A DNA stretch of 41,162 bases from an uncultured Bacteroidia bacterium (GCA_938086785.1 CALKCM010000020.1:1-41162); one strand, 5' to 3'; positions 15,001 through 23,665 are shown, numbered from the stretch's first letter. The notes: generated from the letters alone by a model not told the origin. A program made the numbers and translations.

Positions 15001-16458
15001 TACTTAAAAACTCGATATGCTTTAACAGGCACTTTTTTTGCAAATAAGCAAGGCTTATTTACCAAGGAACGCATATTAATTACTGATGAAGAAAAGAATG
15101 GGACAGCATTAGCTGAAATGGCTTTGACTCATTCAAATTTTAAAGATCTGTATCTAAATTTAGATATTAGTAAGGCTCAAAATCTAAAATGTTTAAATAC
15201 CCAAGAAACGGATAATGACTTGTTTTTTGGAACGGGTTATGCGAATGGTTCCTGCAAAATATATGGCCCTGTGAATGCCATAGATATGGATATTCGTTTA
15301 AAGACTCAAAAAGGGACCTCTATTTACCTCCCCTACACTGAAACAGAGATAAACAAAGTTGCGGGCTTTGTTAAGTTTAAAGAAAAGCAAGGGCAAAAAG
15401 TAATCGCAAAAGAGAAATCTCAAAATTCATTAAATAGAATTAATATTGAAATAGAGAGCAATCCAGAAACAGATGTGTATTTTGTTATTGACAAACAACT
15501 GGGAGATGTCATAAAAGGAAGTGGTAGCGGCCTGCTGCGAATGCTGTATGATGAAAATCAAAATTTTTACTTAAATGGAACCTATACGATAGATCAAGGA
15601 GTTTATGCCTTCTCGCTTCCTGGTATAAATTTAGTGACACGCAAGATTAATTTAGATAAAGGGGGCCAAATAACATGGACAGGAGATCCATACAAAGCCA
15701 ACTTGAATTTGACGGGGAGTTTCACAAAAAAACTATCTCCCTCGGTTCTAATGCCTCCTGGGTCTGGCAATTATCCTCCAATTACAGTAATAAGTAAATT
15801 AAGCCTAACTGGCGATTTATTTAAACCTAGCATTTCTTTTGACCTAGAGAGTCCTGACTTAAATAGCAGTGATGGCGGAAGTGGGCTTCTGAGCAGCACT
15901 TTTTCGAGAATACGTGCCGATCCAAATGAACGAATGAGACAAGCCGTATGGTTACTAGTTTTTGGGAACTTTGTCCCTCCAAGTAATTTATCTGCTGCAC
16001 CAGCAGTTGGATCGATTAATGGAATTGGTGTAGCCGGAAATAGTTTAGGTGCATTGGTAAGTAATCAAGCAAATAATATTGCGAACCAATTTGGTCTTCC
16101 CACTCAATTTCAACTTAACCTGGATAATGTTGGAGCTGCTAGTACCACTGAAACAACAACATCCATTTATGTAAATAGTGAAACAAGGTTAACCGATAAA
16201 ATTAAGCTTAACCTTAACTTTGATAATACGGTAAGCACCTCAAGCAATGGAGGTGTTAACTTCAATTTAGAATACACACCAGAAAATAGTCTCTGGCGCA
16301 TGCGGTTATTTAGTAGGAATCAAAATTCATTAAGTTCCCTAAACAATGTAAACATCTCCACGGTAAGTGGTTATACCTTGGGTTCTGGATTTATATTCCA
16401 AATGGAATTTGATCGATTCAAGAGGCGAAAAAAGAAAAGAAAGAAGGGGATACAATAG
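12025..16458 (+). CDS. tamB: TamB-like translocation/assembly module protein
   Basis: This is a 1477-residue AsmA-superfamily envelope protein that would span the periplasm as a long beta groove and assist outer-membrane protein insertion or phospholipid transport. An N-terminal membrane anchor (SLLILLLIIGGLTILL, about residues 14-29) is followed by over 1000 residues of repetitive beta-rich sequence. The TamB/DUF490 C-terminal domain (about 1100-1477) has typical segments such as LLRMLYDENQNFYLNGTY and VWLLVFGNFVPPS. The end is very basic (RRKKKRKKG). The start used is the TTG at 12025; a second TTG at 12037 is an alternative, and no ATG is available before the anchor. Divergent from tsaD and convergent with the ABC exporter 10 bp after its stop. 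Confidence 0.9.
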   Translation: MRQRLAKIIKIGVRSLLILLLIIGGLTILLRNESVQTKIAKKASDYLSNELSSEVSIQAVAIDFSRNISFSNLLIRDRFGDSMIFASNFNTQLLSWDWNKRMLIFNNSSLYKGLVYLGKRKDSSGLNIDFLVDYINGSKKEKKEKSNPWNVYFSQAKLAQVNFKYFNQNKEKTPLGIIDPQNLAFNNISGVAKELWLIKDSLHFITENLSTTEKSGLIISSFDAVCNIHNKGMDFTELICQTECSTIGNELHFSYPGYKYLDEFISNTTWTGYLRDTRLCLKELKIFDPFFKHNRETALINTELSGTFDNLRAKNFDARLAQSTIIKGDFRFKGLPRWRNSIQQFNINTLSSTGSDISSIMSGMAMPKALFDLGNLKYNGKLNGKFLNFRTEGIFRTDAGIIALNDVKLNIEDGLEAGTLSGNIATENFNIGSFAQGVEIGAAAINGRIEAQNITNNIQLHFDGSLPSIEYKKSIFTNVLVNGTVNKEQFNGQIKSEDPNLGLSYDGILAFGKKNPEWQFNVKLKGLNLAKLGLDELGETLWADANIDLSGGSIQALRGDLLLDNVQIIRKGKRYNYKTISVSKKKYRDGSRTEMYGDLADAEIVGNVDIAQLGNIIQHSLHQIFPDKFEESPTDSDANFNFFVNIKKPEYFESFIDENLRTNQIKAKGTFIEEKGILLLESQPFEISYKDFKVNNLSIDLHKRNASSVEFGINGFEILKNGVEILQSTEINGIAEDGNTVISSRIVDKSGNNQLDFTGSAHLFKDSTPIKISQTRLKIDKHYWNLSEMGELNLTKDHLFCKNFFLAGENNYIEASGYFGYKKTDTAFIDFSNLDMDFLRPFLAGTDALDSLNLKLNGRLRLLSALDVPSIKGETYIKDLSFKNTNYGDLNISFEETLIEKDIGVLMSGINGSFKGLHLSGTIDPKNTKGNMFKLGLTIPKTTQATVLQPILKGIVTLEDGTLGGWVKLRGNPSEPELTGTIDLDSCSFMVDYLKTRYALTGTFFANKQGLFTKERILITDEEKNGTALAEMALTHSNFKDLYLNLDISKAQNLKCLNTQETDNDLFFGTGYANGSCKIYGPVNAIDMDIRLKTQKGTSIYLPYTETEINKVAGFVKFKEKQGQKVIAKEKSQNSLNRINIEIESNPETDVYFVIDKQLGDVIKGSGSGLLRMLYDENQNFYLNGTYTIDQGVYAFSLPGINLVTRKINLDKGGQITWTGDPYKANLNLTGSFTKKLSPSVLMPPGSGNYPPITVISKLSLTGDLFKPSISFDLESPDLNSSDGGSGLLSSTFSRIRADPNERMRQAVWLLVFGNFVPPSNLSAAPAVGSINGIGVAGNSLGALVSNQANNIANQFGLPTQFQLNLDNVGAASTTETTTSIYVNSETRLTDKIKLNLNFDNTVSTSSNGGVNFNLEYTPENSLWRMRLFSRNQNSLSSLNNVNISTVSGYTLGSGFIFQMEFDRFKRRKKKRKKGIQ
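12041..12048 (-). promoter_or_regulatory. -7 box (TATTTTTG) for tsaD, inside the tamB 5' end
   Basis: On the minus strand TATTTTTG is a perfect TAnnTTTG match about 36 bases before the tsaD ATG. It lies within the first codons of the divergent tamB gene, so the two transcription units overlap at their 5' ends. Confidence 0.55.
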
Positions 16459-16468
16459 CTAGGGATTT

Positions 16469-18220
16469 TTAACCTTGCATCATCAATTGTCGATGATAAA
16501 ATTTAGCATAAAGTCCATTCTTTTTAAGCAATTCAGCATGCGTTCCTTGCTCTGCAATAAGACCTTGATCCAGCACTAAAATAAGATCGGCAGATACTAC
16601 TGTACTTAGCCGATGAGCTACAACTAAGGCTGTTCTTTTCGAAAGCAATGTTTCAACAGCGCGTTGCAATAAAAATTCTGTTTCAGAATCGATACTTGAG
16701 GTGGCCTCATCCATGATTATAATTGAGGGATTATTTGCTACTGCCCTAATAAATGAGAGAAGTTGACGCTGACCTAATGAAAGAGATTGCCCTCGTTCCA
16801 TAACATTGAAGCTAAATCCACCTGGCAAACCATCTATAAAGTCGTACAAATCGATCTCCTTCGCAATTTTTTCTGCCTGTGCTAAATCAATATTCTCTCT
16901 ATTAATGGTGATGTTATCGTGCAAAGACCCCGAAAAAAGAAACACATCTTGGGGAACAACCCCTATGGAGCGCCTGAGGCGACTAAGCGAATAATTCTGA
17001 ATAGGATGATTATCGATGAGTATCTTTCCTTTTTGATGCTCATAAAATCGAGGGATAAGATTCATTATTGTGCTCTTCCCGCTCCCTGTACTTCCAACAA
17101 TAGCTAAGGTCTTACCTGCTGCAAGTTTGAAAGAAATATCTTTTAATACAGGAAAATCTTGCGTGTAGGAAAATTGAACATTTTTAAATTCAATTTCACC
17201 TGAAATAGCCAAATCTAAATGACCAGCATCCTTCTCTAAATCTACTTCATTATCCAGAATTTCAAAAATTCGCTCGGCAGCCACCATGCCCATTTGAATG
17301 TTATTAAAGCGGTCTGCGATTGTTCGTATGGGTCTAAAGAACATATTAATAAACATTATAAAAGCAGTTAGCTCACCAGGTGTGGTGAATTTAGCAGCAA
17401 TTCCCAGGCTACCAAACCAAATTAATAAGGCAAATGCGATGGAAACAATAATATCTACGACTGGAAAAAATATTGAATAATAGTACACACTGTCTAGGTG
17501 GGCATCTCGATGCTTAGCATTTATAGATTTAAACTTATTGAGTTCCTGATCTTGTTTGCTGAACAACTTAATAATGGCCATTCCAGTAATGTGTTCCTGA
17601 AGAAAAGCATTGAGTTCTGACACCTGAGCTCTAACATTCTGGAAACTATTTTTAATACCCTTTCTGAAAATATTGCCGGCATATAGTAGTACGGGCAGAA
17701 CCAACAAGGTAACGGTAGCCAACTTCCAGTTCATAAGGAACATTAAAACTGCTATGATTAATATTTGAAATAAATCTCCAATTATAGTGATGATACCCGA
17801 GGCAAAAAGACTGGCCAAAGTTTCAATATCACTAACTACCCGTGTAACTGAGAGGCCTACGGGAGTAGTATCAAAAAAGGCGGTTTTGAACGAAAGAATT
17901 TTAGAATACACTTTTTGCCTCGTGTCAAGTATTACATTCTGACCAATCTTTGCCGAAAAATAGGCTGAAATAGTTCCCACTGATGCCAAACTCACTAAAA
18001 CTGCCAGTAAAATGAAAAACCATTTCTGAACAAATTCAAGATCTTTGGTTTGAACAAACTCATCCAATACGAATTGATAGAGGTAGGGCTGCACTGCTGA
18101 AATGGCTGACTGAAGGACTGTTAAAGATATGAGCCCGAGCAGAAGTATTTTATAATCTGCTGCTAGGCCCAGAGTCCTGCGAAAAATATGCAGATTTATA
18201 AACTTGGATTTCTTGCTCAA
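16469..18220 (-). CDS. ABC exporter, fused permease and ATPase (MsbA-like)
   Basis: This 583-residue half-transporter likely dimerises to export a lipid or drug across the inner membrane. Residues 1-310 form a six-helix type-I exporter domain. The nucleotide-binding domain (about 340-583) has Walker A GSTGSGKST, Q-loop VPQDVFLFSGS, signature LSLGQRQ, Walker B IIIMDEAT and H-loop AHRLST. The start is a TTG; no in-frame ATG lies upstream before a stop or soon after it. A perfect TAATTTTG box ends only 7 bases before that TTG, so the mRNA may be nearly leaderless. Substrate is unknown; lipid A flipping is one option. Confidence 0.92.
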   Translation of the reverse strand: MSKKSKFINLHIFRRTLGLAADYKILLLGLISLTVLQSAISAVQPYLYQFVLDEFVQTKDLEFVQKWFFILLAVLVSLASVGTISAYFSAKIGQNVILDTRQKVYSKILSFKTAFFDTTPVGLSVTRVVSDIETLASLFASGIITIIGDLFQILIIAVLMFLMNWKLATVTLLVLPVLLYAGNIFRKGIKNSFQNVRAQVSELNAFLQEHITGMAIIKLFSKQDQELNKFKSINAKHRDAHLDSVYYYSIFFPVVDIIVSIAFALLIWFGSLGIAAKFTTPGELTAFIMFINMFFRPIRTIADRFNNIQMGMVAAERIFEILDNEVDLEKDAGHLDLAISGEIEFKNVQFSYTQDFPVLKDISFKLAAGKTLAIVGSTGSGKSTIMNLIPRFYEHQKGKILIDNHPIQNYSLSRLRRSIGVVPQDVFLFSGSLHDNITINRENIDLAQAEKIAKEIDLYDFIDGLPGGFSFNVMERGQSLSLGQRQLLSFIRAVANNPSIIIMDEATSSIDSETEFLLQRAVETLLSKRTALVVAHRLSTVVSADLILVLDQGLIAEQGTHAELLKKNGLYAKFYHRQLMMQG

Positions 18221-18227
18221 TATCGAA

Positions 18228-18235
18228 CAAAATTA
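18228..18235 (-). promoter_or_regulatory. -7 box (TAATTTTG) for the ABC exporter
   Basis: This is a perfect TAnnTTTG match on the minus strand. It leaves only 7 bases to the TTG start at 18220, so transcription would begin at or next to the start codon. Confidence 0.5.
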
Positions 18236-18388
18236 GAGCAGAACAGACGTGAAAAAAATCAAATTTGTACGGATATACAAAAAGAATAGCTAACCCCTTT
18301 TATATCAAGGGTTCCAAGCCTCCAATTCAACATATAAATAATTCTCATAATCCCTTGTTATATTGAATTATATGGGTTTATTTTGCAC

Positions 18389-18409
18389 TCCCATTTTGAA
18401 TAAGTGGGA
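18389..18409 (+). promoter_or_regulatory. Hairpin in the rpsP leader
   Basis: TCCCATTT (18389-18396) pairs with AAGTGGGA (18402-18409) through 8 bp including one wobble, with a TGAAT loop. It lies 17 bases before the rpsP ATG, just after a TTTATTTTGCAC sequence resembling the -7 box. No T-run follows, so it is not a terminator. A role in regulating the operon's translation is possible. Confidence 0.4.
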
Positions 18410-18426
18410 ACATACATAAAGTATAT

Positions 18427-19047
18427 ATGGCAACTAGAATTAGATTACAAAGAAGAGGTAGAAAGAAACGAGCTTTCTTTCAAATTGTGGTAGCAGACAC
18501 ACGTGCACCAAGAGATGGCCGTTACATTGAAAAAATTGGATCGTACAATCCAATGACCAATCCAGCGACAATTACACTTAACGTTGATAGAGCAACTGAA
18601 TGGGTTATGACCGGCGCACAGCCATCAGATACAGCAGCTGCAATTTTGCGTTACAAAGGAGTAATGTTTAAAAAACACTTACAAGTAGGTGTTAATAAAG
18701 GAGCTGTTACCCAAGAAGATGCAGACAAAAGATTTGCTGCTTGGGTAGAGGAAAAAGAAGCGAAAATTGAAGCGAACAAGGTGTCTTTAAATGATTCCTT
18801 AAATGCAGTAAAAGCAGCTTCTTTAAAAGCAGAAACAGTGAAAAAGGAGGCAATTGCAGCAAAGGTTATTGCTAAAAATAATCCTGAAATGGAAGCTGAA
18901 ACTACGGAAGAATCAACAGAAGAAGCTCCGGCTGCTGAAGTTGAAGCTCCAGTTGAAGAAGCTCCCGTTGCTGAAGAAGCTCCGGCTGCTGAGGTTGAAG
19001 CTCCAGCTGAAGAAGCTCCTGCTAAAGAAGAAAAAACAGAGGACTAA
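18427..19047 (+). CDS. rpsP: 30S ribosomal protein S16 with long acidic C-terminal tail
   Basis: S16 helps fold the 5' domain of 16S rRNA. Residues 1-80 are canonical (MATRIRLQRRGRKKRAFFQI, then ADTRAPRDGRYIEKIGSYNP). The 206-residue length is more than twice the E. coli protein. The extra part begins with a basic/alanine-rich helical segment (to about residue 155) and ends with a Glu/Ala/Pro/Val-rich tail built from an 18-residue repeat encoded by two 54-bp copies. Extended S16 proteins are known in Bacteroidota; the tail's role is unknown. It is the first gene of the rimM-trmD operon, with 5 bp to rimM. Confidence 0.96.
   Translation: MATRIRLQRRGRKKRAFFQIVVADTRAPRDGRYIEKIGSYNPMTNPATITLNVDRATEWVMTGAQPSDTAAAILRYKGVMFKKHLQVGVNKGAVTQEDADKRFAAWVEEKEAKIEANKVSLNDSLNAVKAASLKAETVKKEAIAAKVIAKNNPEMEAETTEESTEEAPAAEVEAPVEEAPVAEEAPAAEVEAPAEEAPAKEEKTED
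18922..19029 (+). repeat. 54-bp tandem repeat in the rpsP 3' end
   Basis: Two in-frame 54-bp copies start at 18922 and 18976, each opening GAAGCTCCGGCTGCTGA. They encode EAPAAEVEAPVEEAPVAE and EAPAAEVEAPAEEAPAKE. Near-identity at synonymous positions suggests recent duplication. Confidence 0.85.
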
Positions 19048-19052
19048 ACTTT

Positions 19053-19532
19053 ATGCCCTACGCACTGAAGAAAGTGGGGTTTATTGCCGGGACTCATGGC
19101 TACAAGGGATATCTTAGACTAAAGATTGATCCGCAAAGCCTAAATAACAAGGAATACCTTTTTATTCACATCGAAGAAAAGGGTGTTCCTTTTTTTATTG
19201 AAGGAATATCGAATTCAGATATTGTTCAACTCAAATTCATAGAAACGCTGGAGGAGGCCAAAACCTACATAGGAATGGAGGTATCTGTTGAATCTGAGGA
19301 CATAGAAACAAATAAAACATCCAGTTTAATCGGCTTTGAAGTGGAGATAACAGGGAGTAATACAAAAGGAATTGTTCGTTCGATAGATCCTTACCCACAA
19401 GGAAATATGATCAATTGTGTGATTCATGATAAACAAATTCTCATTCCCGAAGTAGAAGAATGGATTACAGCTATTGACTTTGATTTAAAAGTCATATCTT
19501 TAACCCTTCCCGAAGGATTATTAGAGTTATGA
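19053..19532 (+). CDS. rimM: Ribosome maturation factor RimM
   Basis: RimM binds S19 and assists late 30S head assembly. The 159-residue protein opens with the family pattern (KVGFIAGTHGYKGYLRLK) and has the PRC-barrel half later (SLIGFEVEITG...GIVRSIDPYPQGNMINCV, IPEVEEWI). The start lies 5 bp after the rpsP stop. Its end overlaps trmD by the four bases ATGA, so translation is probably coupled. Position between rpsP and trmD is the canonical order. Confidence 0.95.
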   Translation: MPYALKKVGFIAGTHGYKGYLRLKIDPQSLNNKEYLFIHIEEKGVPFFIEGISNSDIVQLKFIETLEEAKTYIGMEVSVESEDIETNKTSSLIGFEVEITGSNTKGIVRSIDPYPQGNMINCVIHDKQILIPEVEEWITAIDFDLKVISLTLPEGLLEL

Positions 19533-20209
19533 GAGTTGATATAATAAGCGCTATTCCCGATTTACTTTCTGGTCCATTAACCAATAGTATCGTTGGAAGA
19601 GCGGTTAAAAATAATCTCGTAAAGATAATTATTCATGATTTACATGATTACGGAAAAGGCAACTATAAGCAGGTGGATGACAAACCTTTTGGAGGAGTGG
19701 CAGGAATGGTGCTTTCTCCTGAGCCTTTAGATAGCTGTATAGAGAAATTGAAAGGAGAACGGACCTATGATGATATTATTTTCTTTTGTCCGGATGGAGC
19801 AGGTATGAACCAAGCACTCATTAATTCTTACTCCCTTAAGGAAAATTTAATGATTATATGCGGACATTATAAGGGCATTGACCAACGAATAAGAGACTTA
19901 CATGTAACAAAAGAGCTGAGCCTTGGTGATTTCGTAATAAGTGGTGGAGAACTGGCCGCAGCTGTATTTACAGATGCTATTGTACGTATTATACCCAAGG
20001 CTATTGGCAATGAAGAAAGTGCGCTTACGGACAGTTTCCAGGATAATTTGCTAGCACCTCCTATTTATACTAGGCCGGCATCCTTTAAAGGCATGGACGT
20101 TCCTGAGGTTTTACTCAGCGGAAACCATGCGAATATTCAAGACTGGCTCATCCAAAAATCAGAAGAACGAACAAAATACTTAAGACCCGATTTAAATAAG
20201 AATCAATGA
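19529..20209 (+). CDS. trmD: tRNA (guanine-N1)-methyltransferase
   Basis: TrmD methylates G37 of tRNAs reading CNN codons using S-adenosylmethionine and prevents frameshifting. The 226-residue SPOUT enzyme contains DDKPFGGVAGMVLSPEPL, the trefoil-knot segment IICGHYKGIDQRI, and the FVISGGELAA motif, all in order. Length is normal. It overlaps rimM at its start and the exonuclease gene at its end by ATGA. Confidence 0.96.
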   Translation: MRVDIISAIPDLLSGPLTNSIVGRAVKNNLVKIIIHDLHDYGKGNYKQVDDKPFGGVAGMVLSPEPLDSCIEKLKGERTYDDIIFFCPDGAGMNQALINSYSLKENLMIICGHYKGIDQRIRDLHVTKELSLGDFVISGGELAAAVFTDAIVRIIPKAIGNEESALTDSFQDNLLAPPIYTRPASFKGMDVPEVLLSGNHANIQDWLIQKSEERTKYLRPDLNKNQ

Positions 20210-20973
20210 AATTAAAATTAGAAAGACCCCTTGTTGTTTTTGATCTTGAAACAACTGGCATAAACGTAAGTAAGGATAGAATTATAGAAATTTCTCTTCT
20301 AAAAATATTTCCAGAAGGACATGAAGAACTAAAGACATACCGTGTGAATCCGGGGATTCATATACCTGCTGAGACATCAGAAATTCATGGCATTTATGAT
20401 AAAGATGTATTAGATAAACCAAGTTTCAAAGAATTAGCTCCTGGCTTAGTTACTTTTTTAACAGAATGTGATTTTTGTGGCTTCAATTCGAACAAATTTG
20501 ATTTTCCATTATTGGTTGAAGAATTTTACAGAGTGGATATACCCTTTGAAATAGATCATCGAAAATTTATAGATGTGCAGCGAATATTCCATCATAAAGA
20601 GCCGCGCAACTTAAAAGCAGCTCTGCAATTCTACTGCAATAAAAATTTAGAGAATGCGCATAGCGCAGAGGCAGATACAATAGCTACTTGGGAAATACTA
20701 AAAGCTCAAATGGAGCGATACGAAGACCTTCCATCAGATTTGGCTGGACTGCATAATATGAGTGGTCAAAACAACTTGGCAGACTTGGCTGGTCGTTTGG
20801 TTTACAAAGGCGATGATATTGTTTTTAATTTCGGAAAATACAGAGGAAAAAGAGTGGCTGAAATTTTATCGCGCGATGCGGGCTATTACAAATGGATGAT
20901 GGGCGGAGACTTTCCTAGCCAAACTAAAAATGTATTGACCAAGATATTTCTAAGCACTAAATCAAATGATTAA
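20206..20973 (+). CDS. DnaQ-like 3'-5' exonuclease with C-terminal DUF3820-like domain
   Basis: The N-terminal domain (about 1-175) is a DEDDh exonuclease: VVFDLETTGI carries D13 and E15, a middle Asp-containing segment follows (GFNSNKFDFPLL), and HSAEADT supplies the final His and Asp. The last 60 residues (VFNFGKYRGKRVAEIL, then GYYKWMMGGDFP) resemble the DUF3820 domain often fused to such exonucleases in Bacteroidota. It is not a replicative epsilon subunit by context, since it sits in an RNA-modification operon. It could trim DNA or RNA. It overlaps trmD by 4 bp and the pseudouridine synthase by 8 bp. Confidence 0.88.
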   Translation: MKLKLERPLVVFDLETTGINVSKDRIIEISLLKIFPEGHEELKTYRVNPGIHIPAETSEIHGIYDKDVLDKPSFKELAPGLVTFLTECDFCGFNSNKFDFPLLVEEFYRVDIPFEIDHRKFIDVQRIFHHKEPRNLKAALQFYCNKNLENAHSAEADTIATWEILKAQMERYEDLPSDLAGLHNMSGQNNLADLAGRLVYKGDDIVFNFGKYRGKRVAEILSRDAGYYKWMMGGDFPSQTKNVLTKIFLSTKSND

Positions 20974-21664
20974 TAGACTGGAGGATTTAATCATCTTTGA
21001 AGACTCTAATTACGTTGGAATACATAAAGGTCCAAATGTTCCTTCCATTCCCGAAAGAGAAAAAACAGGGATTAAGAGCATCTATGATTTAGCCTCTGAA
21101 AAAGGACTCCTTATTTGCCACCGGCTAGATAAGGGTACGTCTGGAGTAATGGTTTTAGCAAAAACCGCGGATGCGCATCGCGAATTGAATCTAAAATTTC
21201 AAAACAAAGAGGTAAATAAATTCTATCATGCCATTGTAGAAGGGGGCGCACAATTCGAAAATTTAGAAGTGGATTTGCCCTTGAGCACTACAAGCCGAAA
21301 AGTTTTTGTAGATAAGCAGGATGGGAAAAAAGCGCTTACATTATTCTCTACCTTAGAAAAATTTCAGGCATTTAGCCTCATTGAATGCCAACCAAAAACA
21401 GGAAGACAACACCAAATAAGGGTGCATCTTCAAAGTCAAAACCACCCTATTGTTGGTGACAAAACGTATGGTGGAGGAAGACCCAGGCTCTCCGATTTTA
21501 AGAAAAAATTCAATGGAACTGAATCGGCCGAACTGATACAGCGTTTTGCATTGCATGCACGACGCATCGAATTTGATGCCATGGATAGCTCCTATTCCAT
21601 CACATGTGATTATGAGAAAGACTTTGAAGTCTTATTAAAAATCATACGAAAATGGAACCGTTAA
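20966..21664 (+). CDS. RluA-family RNA pseudouridine synthase
   Basis: This 232-residue enzyme isomerises specific uridines to pseudouridine in rRNA or tRNA. The catalytic-aspartate motif is present as HRLDKGTSGVMVLAKT, and QPKTGRQHQIRVHL and IVGDKTYGG follow in the usual order. It has no N-terminal S4 domain, so it is the short form (TruC/RluA group). It is the last gene of the rpsP operon. Its TAA overlaps the convergent rnc stop by 4 bp. Confidence 0.92.
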   Translation: MINRLEDLIIFEDSNYVGIHKGPNVPSIPEREKTGIKSIYDLASEKGLLICHRLDKGTSGVMVLAKTADAHRELNLKFQNKEVNKFYHAIVEGGAQFENLEVDLPLSTTSRKVFVDKQDGKKALTLFSTLEKFQAFSLIECQPKTGRQHQIRVHLQSQNHPIVGDKTYGGGRPRLSDFKKKFNGTESAELIQRFALHARRIEFDAMDSSYSITCDYEKDFEVLLKIIRKWNR

Positions 21665-22395
21665 AGATTATTCTGAAACTTATTTTTTTCTTGCTCTTCT
21701 ACCTTCCGTAGGCCCTTCTCGCAACAGAGTTCTTCTGCATTTTTTCTTGAGAAATTCTTCTCAGTAAACCACAGTTCGTCATCGATATAAAGGCTTACAA
21801 CATGAATTTTCCTCGATTTTCCGCTTTCATCAGCGTGTTCCCACTTAAACTCATGTTTATTCTGCTGGCACCACTTTATAAATTCTGCTTTATGACTTAT
21901 CCTTGTTGCCATCAATGTTTCTAAATCTAAATATTGACCAATTAAACGCTTCTGGATGAAAGTATAACAGCCTTCGTATCCCCGATCTATATAAACCGCT
22001 GCAATAAGCGCCTCGAGGGCATTTCCTTCGAGCACCTTTCGTGCCATTTTATTTAAGCGAACATCATCGCTAAAGTCCATTAAATCAAATAAGCCTATTC
22101 GGTTAGCCATGTAGGACATCTGATTTCGATTGACCACGCGGCTTCTCATCTCGGTAAGAAAGCCCTCCTGTTCTCTTGGAAATTTTCTAAATAATATATC
22201 AGCAACAATAGCATCTAAAAGGGCATCCCCTAAAAATTCCAGACGCTCATTTGACTGGACTATTTTTGAAGGCTTATCTAATTTCTGAGATGATCCATGC
22301 CGCAGTGCCTCCCTGTAAGGAGCCATGCGTTTCGGCTTAAAACCAGTAATCCTGTAAAGTGTATTTTTGAGGCTGTTGTTTTTTGTGAAAATCAA
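21661..22395 (-). CDS. rnc: Ribonuclease III
   Basis: RNase III cleaves double-stranded RNA, including the rRNA precursor. The 244-residue protein has the signature NERLEFLGDALLDAIVAD with the catalytic Glu and Asp, the downstream EALIAAVYIDRGYEG segment, and a C-terminal double-stranded-RNA-binding domain from about residue 165. The start is given as the TTG at 22395; the next ATG would cut off the conserved N-terminal helix (ITGFKP). It lies 14 bp after fabF in the typical acpP-fabF-rnc order and converges with the pseudouridine synthase gene with overlapping stops. Confidence 0.94.
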   Translation of the reverse strand: MIFTKNNSLKNTLYRITGFKPKRMAPYREALRHGSSQKLDKPSKIVQSNERLEFLGDALLDAIVADILFRKFPREQEGFLTEMRSRVVNRNQMSYMANRIGLFDLMDFSDDVRLNKMARKVLEGNALEALIAAVYIDRGYEGCYTFIQKRLIGQYLDLETLMATRISHKAEFIKWCQQNKHEFKWEHADESGKSRKIHVVSLYIDDELWFTEKNFSRKNAEELCCEKGLRKVEEQEKNKFQNNL

Positions 22396-22409
22396 AAAGG
22401 ATGTAAAAT

Positions 22410-23654
22410 TTATTCAAACTTTTTGAAAATCACACTTGCGTTATGGCCGCCAAATCCAAAGGTATTGGACAATGCAGCTCGAACTTCTCGCTTTTGAGCC
22501 ACGTTTAGTGTAAGGTTCAATTTAGAATCGATTTCAGGGTCCTGAGTAGAATGGTTTATGGTAGGTGGAACAATGCCGTCCACAATGGACATAATTGCCG
22601 CAGCGGCTTCCACAGCACCCGCACCACCTAATAGGTGTCCGGTCATACTTTTAGTACTGCTAATATTTACATCGTAAATGTTATCTTGAAATACATTCAT
22701 AACCGCTTTAATCTCGGCTCCATCACCCAACGGTGTACTGGTTCCGTGGGTATTGATGTAATCAATATCTGAAGCTTTCATATTCGCATCTTCAAGCGAA
22801 TTTTCCATGACTTTAGTAGCTCCTAAACCCTCTGGGTGCGGAGCAGTCATGTGATAGGCATCGGCAGTAAAACCACCGCCAGCCATTTCTGCATAAATTT
22901 TAGCACCTCTGGCTTGAGCATGCTCTAAACTTTCTAATACGATAGCCGCTCCTCCTTCTCCTAAGACAAAACCATCTCTGGTCCCATCATACGGCCTTGA
23001 GGCTGTTTCTGGCGAATCATTTCGTTCACTCAGTGCTTTCATATTACTAAAGCCACCAACAGCTGGTTCGTTAACGACTGCCTCACTGCCTCCAGACACA
23101 ATAACATCCGCTTTTCCATGACGAATCACATTAAAAGCATCGATTAAAGCATTGGTCGCAGATGCACAGGCAGAAACGGTGCTGTAATTAGGCCCTCTAA
23201 AACTATTTTTAATAGATACTAAGCCTGGGGCTATATCCACAATCATTTTAGGTATAAAAAAGGGTGAAAAGCGTGGTTTGCCATCACCCTTTGCGTAATC
23301 TACAACTTCTTTGAAGAATGTGGTTAATCCACCAATTCCCGATCCCCAAATCACACCAACGCGATCTGCATCAAAGGATTGCTCCAGAAGTCCACTATCT
23401 TTAAGAGCTTCGTCGGTACAAACCATGGCGTACTGAGTAAATGGGTCCATTTTTCTCGCTTCTTTTCGATCAAAATGTTCCAATTCATCATATCCTTTAA
23501 CCTCGCAGGCAAACTTAGTTTTGAAGAACTCGGTATCAAATTTAGTAATTGGTGCAGCACCACTCACTCCATTTGTCAAGTTTTTCCAAAAATCTTGTAA
23601 ATTATTTCCCAGCGGAGTTATAGCTCCCATGCCTGTTACGACGACTCTGCGCAT
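22410..23654 (-). CDS. fabF: Beta-ketoacyl-ACP synthase II
   Basis: FabF elongates acyl-ACP by condensation with malonyl-ACP. The 414-residue thiolase-fold enzyme has the nucleophile C163 in STVSACASATNA, histidines in INTHGTSTPLGD and SMTGHLLGGAGA, and the C-terminal NTFGFGGHNASV loop. Length matches FabF. It begins 11 bp after acpP, so carrier protein and synthase are coexpressed. Confidence 0.97.
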   Translation of the reverse strand: MRRVVVTGMGAITPLGNNLQDFWKNLTNGVSGAAPITKFDTEFFKTKFACEVKGYDELEHFDRKEARKMDPFTQYAMVCTDEALKDSGLLEQSFDADRVGVIWGSGIGGLTTFFKEVVDYAKGDGKPRFSPFFIPKMIVDIAPGLVSIKNSFRGPNYSTVSACASATNALIDAFNVIRHGKADVIVSGGSEAVVNEPAVGGFSNMKALSERNDSPETASRPYDGTRDGFVLGEGGAAIVLESLEHAQARGAKIYAEMAGGGFTADAYHMTAPHPEGLGATKVMENSLEDANMKASDIDYINTHGTSTPLGDGAEIKAVMNVFQDNIYDVNISSTKSMTGHLLGGAGAVEAAAAIMSIVDGIVPPTINHSTQDPEIDSKLNLTLNVAQKREVRAALSNTFGFGGHNASVIFKKFE

Positions 23655-23665
23655 ATTATATAGGC

